Shown: positions 1-7,737 of the stretch, in pieces
How the letters are laid out: the number at the start of each line of letters is the position of its first letter
Position numbering within the stretch: the stretch's first letter is position 1
Notes under the pieces: model-generated
The model's input: the letters and a program-made list of their open reading frames with translations, nothing else
Told to the model about the DNA's origin: nothing
Databases searched by the model: none
Program-made: the position numbers and the translations under genes
NCBI GenBank assembly: GCA_963762865.1
Contig: CAVXNC010000017.1
Coordinates: 67,015-131,014 of the forward strand
Direction of reading: 5' to 3'
DNA from: DATHAP01 sp963762865
GTDB lineage: Bacteria > Actinomycetota > Actinomycetes > JACCUZ01
Length of the DNA stretch: 64,000 nt

Positions 1-1
1 T

Positions 2-403
2 GCCTACGTCGTCGCATCCTTCGCGCGCGAGTCCGACGGCAGCGAGGTGCAGCACGACGGGCAGGTGTGGTTCGTCGACCCGCTCGAGGACACCATCACC
101 CTGAAGCTGATCTTCGCCTACACGACCGACCAGAACACCGACCCCGACGGGCCGGACAACATCTCGGTGTCGCCCTACGGCGGGGTGATCCTGGCCGAGG
201 ACGGCGAGGGTCGCCAGCACCTGGTCGGTGCCACGGCTGCGGGGGAAACCTTCTTCCTGGCCCGCAACGAGGTCGGCGACGGAAGCGGCGAGCTGGCCGG
301 GCCGACCTTCTCCGCCGACAAGGCGACGCTCTTCGCCAACCTCTTCACGCCCGGGCACGTCTACGCCATCACCGGGCCGTGGCGGCGCGTCGGAAGGGAG
401 TAG
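2..403 (+). CDS. PhoX-family phosphatase, C-terminal part (5' truncated)
   Basis: This is the C-terminal 133 residues of a gene that starts before the window. The reading frame is open from base 2 to a TAG at 401-403. The sequence contains VWFVDPLEDTITLKLIF, PDNISVSPYGGVILAEDGE, GPTFSADKATLFANL and PGHVYAITGPW. These match the last blades of the beta-propeller in PhoX/DUF839 proteins (secreted, Tat-exported, calcium-dependent alkaline phosphatases). The metal-binding and catalytic parts lie upstream, outside the window, so activity cannot be judged. A phosphate-scavenging role is inferred from the family only. Confidence 0.8.
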   Translation, partial: AYVVASFARESDGSEVQHDGQVWFVDPLEDTITLKLIFAYTTDQNTDPDGPDNISVSPYGGVILAEDGEGRQHLVGATAAGETFFLARNEVGDGSGELAGPTFSADKATLFANLFTPGHVYAITGPWRRVGRE

Positions 404-422
404 TAGGCGGCACACTGCGGGT

Positions 423-815
423 GTGGTCGGAGACCGGGTCGGCGAGGCTGAAGGCGGCAAGGACGACGTCGGCAAGGACGGCGGCGGCGGGACCGAGCCC
501 GACTACCGGATGAGCCTGGCCGCCGAGCGGACCTACCTCGCCTACGTCCGGACGGCGCTCGCCCTGCTCGCCGGCGGGGTCGCGGTGGTGGGCGCGTTGC
601 CTGACGCCGGGCACCTCGGGCTGCGCCGCGCGATCGGCCTGCTGCTGGTGCTCGCCGGACTGCTGGTGGCCGCAACCGCACGAGGTCGCTGGCGGCACAT
701 CGACACGGCGATGCGGCGCGGGGAGCCGCTGCCCGTCAGCCGGACCACCGTGCCGGTGACGGTCGCGGTGGTGCTGGCCGGCGTGCTGGCCGTGGTCCTC
801 GTGGCGCTCGTCTGA
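423..815 (+). CDS. DUF202 (YidH-like) small membrane protein
   Basis: About 130 residues. From residue 30 the protein reads MSLAAERTYLAYVRTALALL, the conserved LAxERTxLAxxRTxLAL opening of DUF202. Two or three hydrophobic segments follow: around ALALLAGGVAVVGAL, a second at IGLLLVLAGLLVA, and a C-terminal VTVAVVLAGVLAVVLVALV. GTG at 423 is chosen because it follows the upstream stop by 20 bases, but ATG at 510 also fits because the first 29 residues are Gly/Asp-rich and not part of the domain. The function of DUF202 proteins is unknown. No operon partner is evident, because the next gene is convergent. Confidence 0.7.
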   Translation: MVGDRVGEAEGGKDDVGKDGGGGTEPDYRMSLAAERTYLAYVRTALALLAGGVAVVGALPDAGHLGLRRAIGLLLVLAGLLVAATARGRWRHIDTAMRRGEPLPVSRTTVPVTVAVVLAGVLAVVLVALV

Positions 816-847
816 GCGGGCGGGCCTCGTCGAGCGTCGCGCGCGGG

Positions 848-1529
848 TCAGCCCAGGTCGGCGAAGACGACGTCGCGACCTGTGACGCGGACCAGGAAGC
901 CGTCGTCGGTGGCGCGTACGTCGCGCAGCTCGATGCCGTCGGGCAGGTCGCGCAGCCGGTAGGTCACGGTGAACCGGTCGGCGAGCTGAGCGGTCAGCGA
1001 CCCGCCCACGGATCCGCCCTCGGCCAGCTCGAAGGACTGCGGGGTCACCTGGACCCGGTCGCCGCGGGCCCGCACCGTGCTGTCGGCGACGACGTCGACC
1101 GTCTCGCCGAGCACGTCGACCGTTCCGCGCAGGCGCACCCGGTCGGGGCGGTCCGACGGCTCGATGGTGATGTCCGGCACGCCGGACCGGGCCACGACCT
1201 CGTCGTAGGTCACCAGCCCGACCCCGTCGAGCCGCCCGACGGTCACGTCGCCGCCCGACGGGGCGGTCACGTCGTGGCCGGTCATCGACACGTCCTGGGC
1301 CTGCCCGCCCGACACGTCGAGGCGCCGACCCGGTGACCTGCACGTCGCTGAAGTCTCGTGCCGCGAGCTGGGTGAGGAAGGGGAAGCCGCCGACGTCGAC
1401 CGTCGGGTCGGACAGCCCGCGCTCGGCAAGCCGCGACTCGGCCTCCCCGGCTGCGACGTGCTCGGCGACCCGGTCGGCGGCGACCGCCGCACCGGCGATC
1501 ACGAGCAGGAAGACCACGAAAGCGCGCAC
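848..1529 (-). pseudogene. LmeA-like (DUF2993) lipid-binding protein, frameshifted
   Basis: Two minus-strand frames together make one DUF2993 protein. The N-terminal frame starts at a GTG at 1529 with a signal/anchor (MRAFVVFLLVIAGAAVAADRV) and continues through VDVGGFPFLTQLAARDFSDV to VTGSA. The C-terminal frame resumes with LDVSGGQAQDVSMTGHDVT and ends with GFLVRVTGRDVVFADLG at the stop at 848. Removing one base of the run near 1320-1324 restores a continuous reading (VTGSA-LDVSGG). Family members such as mycobacterial LmeA bind phosphoinositide lipids in the periplasm and help lipomannan synthesis. Expected full length is about 225 residues. Either the gene is broken or the base is a sequencing or assembly insertion. 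The conservation of both halves favours a recent change or an error. Confidence 0.75.
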
Positions 1530-1553
1530 CCGGAACGGTAACCCGCCGCCATT

Positions 1554-1610
1554 CCATGATCGTGAGCAGGAGCCGGTCAGTTTGTGACGCGCTCTTGCTC
1601 ACGATCATGG
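1554..1610. repeat. Long inverted repeat between two minus-strand genes
   Basis: The arms are 1554-1573 (ccatgatcgtgagcaggagc) and 1591-1610 (gctcttgctcacgatcatgg). They match at 19 of 20 positions around a 17-base loop. The element lies between the end of the HtrA-like gene (1634) and the start of the DUF2993 gene (1529). It could act as a terminator, but there is no T-run. The near-symmetrical ATGATCGTGAGCA arms look more like a dispersed palindromic element (REP/MITE-like). No second copy occurs in this window. Confidence 0.7.
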
Positions 1611-1633
1611 GCGGGGCCCGCCAGGCCGCGGGG

Positions 1634-2623
1634 TCAGCCGGTGAGCTCGGTCGGCGTGGCGATCACGTCGACCATCGCGCCGTTGCGCAGGACGGTCACC
1701 GGCAGCGGCTGACCGATCGCGTCGGCGAAGAGCAGCCGCTGCAGGCTCTGCGCGTCCGACACCGGTTGCCGTCCGGCGGTGACCACGACGTCACCCGGCC
1801 GCAGCCCGGCGACGGCCGCCGGGGCACCGGTGATGACGTCGACGATCCGCAACGCGCGGCGGACGCCGAGCCGGGCCGCGATGTCGGGGGAGAGCGGCAC
1901 CGGCGTCGACACCAGCCCGAGGTAGGCACGGCGCACCCGGCCCTCGGTCAGCAGGGCACTGATGATCCGCCGGGTCGTCGTGTTGATCGGCACGGCCAGA
2001 CCGAGCCCGACACCGGCGACCGCGGTGTTGATGCCGACGACCTCGCCGTGCGCGTCGGCCAGGGCCCCTCCCGAGCTGCCGGGGTTCAGAGCCGCGTCGG
2101 TCTGGATGACGTCCTCGACGACCCGGCCGGTGCGGCCGGAGCGGGTGGGCATGGAACGGCCGAGGCCGCTCACGACGCCCGCGGTCACCGACCCGGCGAG
2201 GCCCAACGGGTTGCCCACCGCGACGACGAGCTGTCCCACCCGGAGCCGGTCGGCGTCGCCGAGGGTCGCCGGCGGTGGTGTGCCGCCGCGCGCTCGGAGC
2301 ACCGCGAGGTCGGAGAGAGGGTCGGCGCCGACCACGTCGAAGCCGACCTCGCTGCCGTCGGCGAAGGCCGTCTCGCCATGTGTCGCGGAGCCGACCACGT
2401 GGGCGTTGGTGAGCAGGAAGCCGTCGTCGGTGAAGACCACGCCCGACCCGGCGCCGCCCCACTCGCGGCCGCGCGCATCGGTCCCGCGCACCGACAGCGC
2501 CGCGACGTGCGGGCCGACCTCGGCGGCGACCTCGGTCACGATGCGCGAGTAGGCGTCCAGCGCGTCGGTGGTCTCGTCGGCAGGCACCCGACCAGCACAC
2601 CTCGGCAGCCGGCCGGGCGCCAC
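1634..2623 (-). CDS. HtrA/DegP-like trypsin-fold serine protease with PDZ domain
   Basis: Up to 329 residues. The catalytic triad is visible: His75 in LLTNAHVVG, Asp105 in PLSDLAVLR and Ser184 in NPGSSGGAL. A C-terminal PDZ domain follows from about residue 235, with GAPAAVAGLRPGDVVVTAGR. No transmembrane helix or clear signal peptide is seen, unlike most actinobacterial HtrA proteins, so it may be cytoplasmic or the true start may differ. GTG at 2587 (residue 13, VPADETTDALDAY) is an equally good start because the first 12 residues are compositionally odd. Likely role: quality-control proteolysis of misfolded proteins, by family. Confidence 0.85.
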   Translation of the reverse strand: MAPGRLPRCAGRVPADETTDALDAYSRIVTEVAAEVGPHVAALSVRGTDARGREWGGAGSGVVFTDDGFLLTNAHVVGSATHGETAFADGSEVGFDVVGADPLSDLAVLRARGGTPPPATLGDADRLRVGQLVVAVGNPLGLAGSVTAGVVSGLGRSMPTRSGRTGRVVEDVIQTDAALNPGSSGGALADAHGEVVGINTAVAGVGLGLAVPINTTTRRIISALLTEGRVRRAYLGLVSTPVPLSPDIAARLGVRRALRIVDVITGAPAAVAGLRPGDVVVTAGRQPVSDAQSLQRLLFADAIGQPLPVTVLRNGAMVDVIATPTELTG

Positions 2624-2675
2624 CCGGTGCAGTTCGCTGTGCGCGGACAGCCGCCGGACGTACCGCCGGACGACC

Positions 2676-3596
2676 TCAGGGGAGCGGGTCGGCGGCGAGG
2701 TCGCGGCTGTGCCGCCGCATGCCCTTGTCGCGTCGGTAGCCGAGCTGCTCGTTGACGTGCCGGATGCCGGTGTTGGACGCCTCGTTGTCGGTGCCGATCT
2801 CCTCGACGCCGCGCTCCGCCAGCGCGTCGTGCAGGGCCGCCTTGGCGAACCGACCGAGAGCCCGGCCGCGGGCCTGTGGCAGCACGCCCGTGTAGTGGAC
2901 GTTCCACCGTCGGCCCTCGGTGTGCTGCGCCATCGACATCGCGACCGGCTGCCCTTGCGGGTCGCGCACCAGGAGGAGCAGCGCTTCGGTGCCGAACACG
3001 CGCGCGCCGTCGAGCTGCTTCTGCCAGGTCAGCGCGCCGATGGCCTGCGCCTCGGGGGATGTGTCGCTCTCCTCGTATAGCCGGATCACGCCGGGGTCGT
3101 CAGCCGTCGAGTAGGGGTCCACCAGCTCGACGGTCAGGTCCGAGCGATCTGTCGTGTCCGGCACGGCCGGCCGGGAGCGGAGGTCCAGCTGGCTGTGGAT
3201 CGAGTGCTGGAACGGTCGGAAGTGCCTCGCCGCGAGCCACGCCATCACCACGTCGTCGTCACGGTCGTCGGTGAAGGCCAGCAGGCGACCGGTACCGCTG
3301 GGGACGTTCTCGGCCGTACGGTCGAAGAGCGCCGCCCCGACGCCCCGGCGGCGGGCCGAAGCAGTCACGCCGACGTTCAGCGCCACCGTGTCGGCCTGCA
3401 TCATCGGCGTCCTCGCGACGGCAGCGCGGCCGACGATGACGCCATCGACCTCGGCGACCAGCTCGGCGAGCGCCACCGACTGGACGAACCTGAAGGTGCG
3501 GGTCGCCACCTCGAGCGACTGGCGGCCGGTCTCCGCGAGGAGCGCGACGACCGCGTCCTCGTCGGCGCCGGTCTGCCTCCGCACCTGGACGTCCAT
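2676..3596 (-). CDS. Tandem GNAT acetyltransferase
   Basis: 306 residues starting at ATG 3596, which is preceded by a strong GGAGGAGAGG ribosome-binding site. Two GNAT folds are seen. The N-terminal one (about 5-150) has the acetyl-CoA loop VTASARRRGVGAALFDR. The C-terminal one (about 160-300) has VLPQARGRALGRFAKAALHD, a degenerate version of the R/Q-x-x-G-x-G/A loop, followed by GVEEIGTDNEASNTGIRHVN. This arrangement resembles mycothiol synthase (MshD-like) and other double-GNAT actinobacterial enzymes, but the sequence is not close enough to assign a substrate. It is monocistronic and divergent from the DUF2461 gene. Confidence 0.75.
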   Translation of the reverse strand: MDVQVRRQTGADEDAVVALLAETGRQSLEVATRTFRFVQSVALAELVAEVDGVIVGRAAVARTPMMQADTVALNVGVTASARRRGVGAALFDRTAENVPSGTGRLLAFTDDRDDDVVMAWLAARHFRPFQHSIHSQLDLRSRPAVPDTTDRSDLTVELVDPYSTADDPGVIRLYEESDTSPEAQAIGALTWQKQLDGARVFGTEALLLLVRDPQGQPVAMSMAQHTEGRRWNVHYTGVLPQARGRALGRFAKAALHDALAERGVEEIGTDNEASNTGIRHVNEQLGYRRDKGMRRHSRDLAADPLP

Positions 3597-3685
3597 CGGC
3601 CCCTCTCCTCCTCGGCCCACCCGGGGATCGTCTCGCGGACAGTCCCCTGAGGCACGTCGGCATCGTGCGTGGCAGGGTCGTGGCC

Positions 3686-4342
3686 ATGGGTGACAACGGC
3701 GGCAACGACGCCTTCGCCGGCTTCTCCGACCGGGCACTCGAGCTCTACGCGGGGCTCGAGGCGGACAACTCCCGGCAGTACTGGACCGACCACAAGGCCG
3801 AGTGGGAGGCCGAGGTCCGCGACCCGATGCGGGCACTCGTCGCGGCGCTCGAGGACGAGTTCGGGGCGGCCAAGCTCTTCCGGCCCAACCGGGACATCCG
3901 CTTCAGCAAGGACAAGACGCCGTACAAGACCCACCAGGGCGCGTTCGTCGCGCACGGGACGGTCGGCGTCGGTTGGTACCTCCAGATCGACGCGGACGGG
4001 CTGCTCGCCGGCGGCGGCTGGCGGGCGCACGAGCCGGAGCACGTCAAGCGCTACCGGGCCGCCGTGGAGAGCGACTCGTCCGGGCCGGCGCTGGCGAAGG
4101 TGATGGGGGCGCTCGAGGCCGACGGCTTCTCCCTCGAGGGCGACCGGATGAAGACACGGCCGCGCGGGGTGCCCGAGGACCATCCCCGGCTGGAGCTGCT
4201 GCGCTGCCGGTCGCTGATGGTCTTCCGCCGCTACGGCGCGCCGGACTGGCTGGCGACGCCGCGCACCCTCGACGAGGTCCGGGCCGCCTGGCGGGAGGTC
4301 CGCCCGGTGGCCGAGTGGGTGCACCGGCACGTCACTGGTTGA
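3686..4342 (+). CDS. DUF2461 family protein
   Basis: 218 residues. Characteristic DUF2461 blocks are present: GLEADNSRQYWTDHKAEWE, LFRPNRDIRFSKDKTPYKTH and LQIDADGLLAGGGWRAHEP. ATG 3686 starts the domain almost at once. The upstream in-frame GTG at 3665 would only add MRGRVVA. The family (YdeI-related, TIGR02453) has no established biochemical function. The gene diverges from the double GNAT gene, with about 90 bases between them for both promoters. Confidence 0.85.
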   Translation: MGDNGGNDAFAGFSDRALELYAGLEADNSRQYWTDHKAEWEAEVRDPMRALVAALEDEFGAAKLFRPNRDIRFSKDKTPYKTHQGAFVAHGTVGVGWYLQIDADGLLAGGGWRAHEPEHVKRYRAAVESDSSGPALAKVMGALEADGFSLEGDRMKTRPRGVPEDHPRLELLRCRSLMVFRRYGAPDWLATPRTLDEVRAAWREVRPVAEWVHRHVTG

Positions 4343-4394
4343 GCGGGCAATCACTGTGGCGGCACTGTCGGGAGCCAGGCCTAGGGTGTCCGGC

Positions 4395-5387
4395 GTGAGC
4401 ACCGCGAACCCAGGATTGAACCCCGGTCCGGAGCTGGACGCCACGCTGGAGACCCACCGGGTCGAGCTGACCGGCTACTGCTACCGGATGCTCGGCTCGG
4501 CGTTCGAGGCCGAGGACGCCGTCCAGGACACCCTGGTGCGCGCCTGGAAGGCCGCCGAGAAGTTCGAGGGCCGGTCATCGCTGCGCTCGTGGCTCTACAA
4601 GATCGCCACCAACGTGTGCTTCGACATGCTCGACGGGCGGCAGCGCCGCGCGCTGCCGATGGACATGGGCCCGGCGCGTCCGGCTGCGGACGGTCTGTCG
4701 GCCCCGCTGCCCGAGGTCGCCTGGCTGCAGCCGGTGCCCGACGTGCGGGTGGTGCCGTCGGAGGCAGACCCTGCCGACATCGCCGAGCTGCGCGACTCGG
4801 TGCGGCTGGCTTTCATCACCACGCTGCAGCTGCTGCCGGCCAACCAGCGCGCCGTCCTGATCCTGCGCGAGGTGCTCGCCTGGCCGGCGGCCGAGGTCGC
4901 GGAGCTGCTCGGCACCAGCGTCCCCTCGGTCAACTCCGCACTGCAGCGGGCGCGGGCCACGCTCGCGCAGCACGGCGATCCGCAGGCCGAGCAGCGACCG
5001 CTCGACGAAGACCAGCGCGAGCTGCTCGCGCGCTACGTCGAGGCCTTCGAGAGCTACGACATGGACAAGCTCACCGCGCTGCTCGCGAAGGACGCATCGT
5101 GGTCCATGCCGCCCTTCGAGCTGTGGCTGCAGACGCACGACGACATCCGCGCGTGGTGCCTCGGGCCGGGCATCGCGTGCGACGGCTCAAAGCTGGTGCC
5201 GGTCGCTGCCAACGGCTCCCCGGCCTTCGCGCAGTACAAGCCGGACCCCGACGGTGGCTTCGCGGCGTGGTCGCTGCAGGTGCTCGACGTCGACCCCGAC
5301 GGGCAGCAGCTGCGCGGCGTCATCTTCTTCCTCGACGTGGCGTCCTACTACCCGATGTTCGGCCTGCCCCTGCACATCGACGGCTGA
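4395..5387 (+). CDS. ECF sigma factor with SnoaL-like C-terminal domain (SigG/TIGR02960 type)
   Basis: 330 residues. Region 2 is VELTGYCYRMLGSAFEAEDAV followed by QDTLVRAWKAAEKFEGRSS and the melting segment LRSWLYKIATNVCFDML. Region 4 follows an unusually long linker: LQLLPANQRAVLILREVLAW and AAEVAELLGTSVPSVNSALQ. After region 4 there is an NTF2/SnoaL-like domain (about 215-330, RYVEAFESYDMDKLTALLAK). Such C-terminal extensions replace a separate anti-sigma factor as the regulatory module in several ECF groups. GTG 4395 is preferred over the upstream ATG at 4356, which would add a non-conserved 13 residues. There is no neighbouring anti-sigma gene. Confidence 0.9.
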   Translation: MSTANPGLNPGPELDATLETHRVELTGYCYRMLGSAFEAEDAVQDTLVRAWKAAEKFEGRSSLRSWLYKIATNVCFDMLDGRQRRALPMDMGPARPAADGLSAPLPEVAWLQPVPDVRVVPSEADPADIAELRDSVRLAFITTLQLLPANQRAVLILREVLAWPAAEVAELLGTSVPSVNSALQRARATLAQHGDPQAEQRPLDEDQRELLARYVEAFESYDMDKLTALLAKDASWSMPPFELWLQTHDDIRAWCLGPGIACDGSKLVPVAANGSPAFAQYKPDPDGGFAAWSLQVLDVDPDGQQLRGVIFFLDVASYYPMFGLPLHIDG

Positions 5388-5416
5388 GCCGTACCGCACA
5401 TCGACGGCTGAGCCGT
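5372..5416. repeat. 21-bp tandem duplication across the sigma-factor stop codon
   Basis: Positions 5372-5392 and 5396-5416 are identical (gcacatcgacggctgagccgt), with a 24-base period. The copy includes the last codons and stop (HIDG-stop), so a second in-frame HIDG-stop lies just downstream of the real one. It looks like a simple slippage duplication. Confidence 0.8.
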
Positions 5417-5422
5417 CCGCAG

Positions 5423-5443
5423 CCCGACGGCGCAACCGTCGGG
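5423..5443 (+). terminator. Hairpin downstream of the ECF sigma gene
   Basis: CCCGACGG (5423-5430), loop cgcaa, CCGTCGGG (5436-5443): a perfect 8-bp G/C-rich stem 36 bases after the sigma stop. No T-run follows, as is common in high-GC actinobacteria. It separates the sigma gene from the DHA2 transporter gene. Confidence 0.5.
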
Positions 5444-5575
5444 TGCTGAAAGTCGCGTGCCCGGCCACGGTCGCCGGACGTACTCTCCCCGACCGATGAG
5501 TTCCGCAGGCCCGCAGCGTCTCTTCTCCTGTACGCGCTCACCGCCTGACGCACTCACAACGACCCGGAGACCACC

Positions 5576-7078
5576 ATGACCGAGCTCGACCACCGCGGCC
5601 GCTGGCTGGCCCTCTTCGTCCTCTGCAGCGGCTCGCTGATGATCGTCCTCGACTCGACGATCGTGAACGTGGCGCTGCCCTCGATCCGCGAGGACCTCGG
5701 CTTCTCCGAGTCATCGCTGGCCTGGGTCGTCAACGCCTACCTGCTCACCTTCGGCGGCTTCCTGCTGCTGGGCGGCCGGCTGGGTGACCTCTTCGGGCAC
5801 CGCCGGCTCTTCATCGCCGGACTGAGCCTCTTCACCGTCGCATCGCTGGCCTGCGGGCTGGCCGGCTCGCAGGCCTTCCTGATCGCCGCCCGCGCCGTGC
5901 AGGGACTCGGCGGCGCCGTCGTGTCGGTCGTCGCCTTCTCGCTGGTCATGACGCTCTTCACCGAGCCGGCCGAGCGCACCAAGGCGATGGGCGTCATCGG
6001 CTTCGTGGCCGCGGGCGGCGGCAGCGTGGGCGTCCTCGCGGGTGGCGTGCTCACCGACCTGCTCAACTGGCACTGGATCTTCCTGGTCAACATCCCGGTC
6101 GGCGCCGCTGTCATCGCCGCGTCGCTCGTGCTGCTCCCCGGTGGTCCGGGGCTCGGTGCGGCCAAGGTCGACGTGACGGGTGCCGTCACCGTGACTGCCG
6201 CGCTCATGATCGCGGTCTACGCCATCGTCAACGGCAACACCGTCGGTTGGGGATCCGGCCAGACGCTCGGCATGCTCGCCGCGAGCCTGGTCCTCCTCGC
6301 CGCCTTCGTGGTCGTCGAGGCCCGCTCGGAAGCCCCGCTCGTCCCGCTGTCACTCTTCAAGCGCCGCAGCCTCGCCGTCGCCAACGTCGTCGGTGTCCTG
6401 TGGGCCGCCGCGATGTTCGCCTGGTTCTTCCTGTCGGCGCTCTACCTGCAGCTGGTGCTGGGCTACAGCCCGCTGGAGGTCGGGCTCGCGTTCCTGCCGT
6501 CCAACCTGATCATGATGGCGTTCTCGCTGGGCCTCTCCGCGAAGATGGTGATGCGGTTCGGGACGCGCGTCCCGCTCGCCCTCGGGCTCGCGATCTCCTC
6601 CGTCGGGCTGGTGCTCTTCAGCCGCGCACCGGTCGACGGCACCTTCGTCGCCGACGTGCTGCCCGCGATGCTGCTGCTGGGCGTCGGCGCCGGCATGGCC
6701 TTCAACCCGGTCCTGCTGTCGGCGATGAGCGAGGTCGAGCCGCAGGACGCCGGGCTTGCCTCCGGTGTCGTCAACACCTCCTTCATGATGGGCGGCGCGC
6801 TGGGTCTGGCCGTCCTGGCCAGCCTCGCGGCGTGGCGCACCGGTGACCTGCTGGCCAGTGGGTCCTCCCAGGTCGAGGCCCTCAACGGTGGCTACCAGGT
6901 GGCCTTCCTCGCCGGTGCAGGCGCAGCGCTGGCGGCCGGGCTGATCGGCGGGCTCTTCCTCCGTTCCGTCGCGATGCCGTCGGGCGACCCGCACGGTGCC
7001 GCCGGCGCGGATGGGCACGATCTGCCGGGGCAGCGCGACGAGCTGGACGAGCTCGACGAGGACTACGTCACTGTCTGA
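5576..7078 (+). CDS. DHA2-type MFS drug exporter (EmrB/QacA family)
   Basis: 500 residues with about 14 hydrophobic segments, the number typical of DHA2 proton antiporters. TM1 carries the family motif LDSTIVNVALPSI. Loop 2-3 is LGGRLGDLFGHRRLF (motif A). TM5 has the GGxxxG antiporter-like segment AAGGGSVGVLAGG. The acidic tail (DELDELDEDYVTV) is hydrophilic and cytoplasmic. ATG 5576 follows an acceptable GGAGACCACC. No TetR or MarR regulator is adjacent. The upstream ECF sigma gene is separated by a hairpin. The substrate cannot be told from sequence. Confidence 0.88.
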   Translation: MTELDHRGRWLALFVLCSGSLMIVLDSTIVNVALPSIREDLGFSESSLAWVVNAYLLTFGGFLLLGGRLGDLFGHRRLFIAGLSLFTVASLACGLAGSQAFLIAARAVQGLGGAVVSVVAFSLVMTLFTEPAERTKAMGVIGFVAAGGGSVGVLAGGVLTDLLNWHWIFLVNIPVGAAVIAASLVLLPGGPGLGAAKVDVTGAVTVTAALMIAVYAIVNGNTVGWGSGQTLGMLAASLVLLAAFVVVEARSEAPLVPLSLFKRRSLAVANVVGVLWAAAMFAWFFLSALYLQLVLGYSPLEVGLAFLPSNLIMMAFSLGLSAKMVMRFGTRVPLALGLAISSVGLVLFSRAPVDGTFVADVLPAMLLLGVGAGMAFNPVLLSAMSEVEPQDAGLASGVVNTSFMMGGALGLAVLASLAAWRTGDLLASGSSQVEALNGGYQVAFLAGAGAALAAGLIGGLFLRSVAMPSGDPHGAAGADGHDLPGQRDELDELDEDYVTV

Positions 7079-7091
7079 CCCGAACGACACC

Positions 7092-7164
7092 CACCCCCTC
7101 GACTGTGCGTCGACGCACCACGCCACCGGCGTGTCCGGTGCGGGAGCGCACAGTCGAGGGGGTG
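7092..7164. repeat. Nested inverted repeat (cruciform-like), possible bidirectional terminator
   Basis: The outer arms 7092-7109 (caccccctcgactgtgcg) and 7147-7164 are perfectly complementary over 18 bases. Inside are a palindrome tgcgtcgacgca (7106-7117) and a small CACCGG/CCGGTG stem. A second pairing is possible between gtcgacgcacc (7110-7120) and ggtgcgtcgac (7161-7171), so two alternative folds compete. It lies 14 bases after the exporter stop and just before the zinc-ribbon gene. Confidence 0.75.
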
Positions 7165-7184
7165 CGTCGACCTACGGTGTCGGG

Positions 7185-7379
7185 ATGAGCGAGACCGAGT
7201 GCCGGGTCCCCACGGCGGCGGGCGGGCTCGAGCCCTGCCCCCGCTGCGGAGCCGAGCAGGTGTGGGTCGCCTCGCACTCGCAGTGCGTGCGCTGCCGGTG
7301 GATCACGCCGTGCTGCGAGGGGGCCGCACTGCCGTTGCGCGAGCCGGCCGGGGTGACAACGCCTGCGGCCGGGCGGTGA
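7185..7379 (+). CDS. Small cysteine-rich zinc-ribbon protein
   Basis: 64 residues. ATG 7185. The centre is PCPRCGAEQVWV, then CVRCRWITPCCEG: a CxxC-x(n)-CxxC arrangement plus a CC pair, typical of a single zinc ribbon. The C-terminal third is low complexity. I do not recognise a named family. It ends seven bases before a VOC gene on the same strand and may be co-transcribed with it. A role in protein or nucleic-acid binding is possible but not shown. Confidence 0.55.
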   Translation: MSETECRVPTAAGGLEPCPRCGAEQVWVASHSQCVRCRWITPCCEGAALPLREPAGVTTPAAGR

Positions 7380-7386
7380 GGCGCGG

Positions 7387-7734
7387 ATGGAGATCCTGGG
7401 CCTGGTCTTCGCCGGCTCGGCCACCCCGCACCGGGCCGCCATGGTCCGGCTGGCCACCGAGGTCCTCGGCCTGACCCGGGTCGACGACCCGAGCAGCGAC
7501 TCCTATCTCTTCGACCTCCCCGACGGGACCCGCTTCGCGGTGGCCGACGAGCGCGAGCCCGGCGCCGGGACGTCGCGCACGATCGGCTTCCGGGTCGCGG
7601 ACCTCGACGACGCGGTCGCCGAGCTGCGGGCCGCCGGCGTCGAGGTCGACGACCCGGACCAGACCGAGCGGCAGCGCTACGCTCACTTCGTAGCGCCGGA
7701 CGGGGAGCTCTACGAGCTGGTCCAGGAGAGGTAG
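7387..7734 (+). CDS. VOC (glyoxalase/bleomycin-resistance fold) protein
   Basis: 115 residues, a single VOC domain made of two beta-alpha-beta-beta-beta units. The second half, IGFRVADLDDAVAELRAAGV followed by YAHFVAPDGELYELVQER, is the usual VOC C-terminal strand pattern, with Glu as the last metal ligand candidate. The first-half ligand position is less clear. It follows the zinc-ribbon gene and is followed after three bases by the DUF5701 gene, so the three probably form one transcript. Substrate unknown. Confidence 0.8.
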   Translation: MEILGLVFAGSATPHRAAMVRLATEVLGLTRVDDPSSDSYLFDLPDGTRFAVADEREPGAGTSRTIGFRVADLDDAVAELRAAGVEVDDPDQTERQRYAHFVAPDGELYELVQER

Positions 7735-7737
7735 CGC

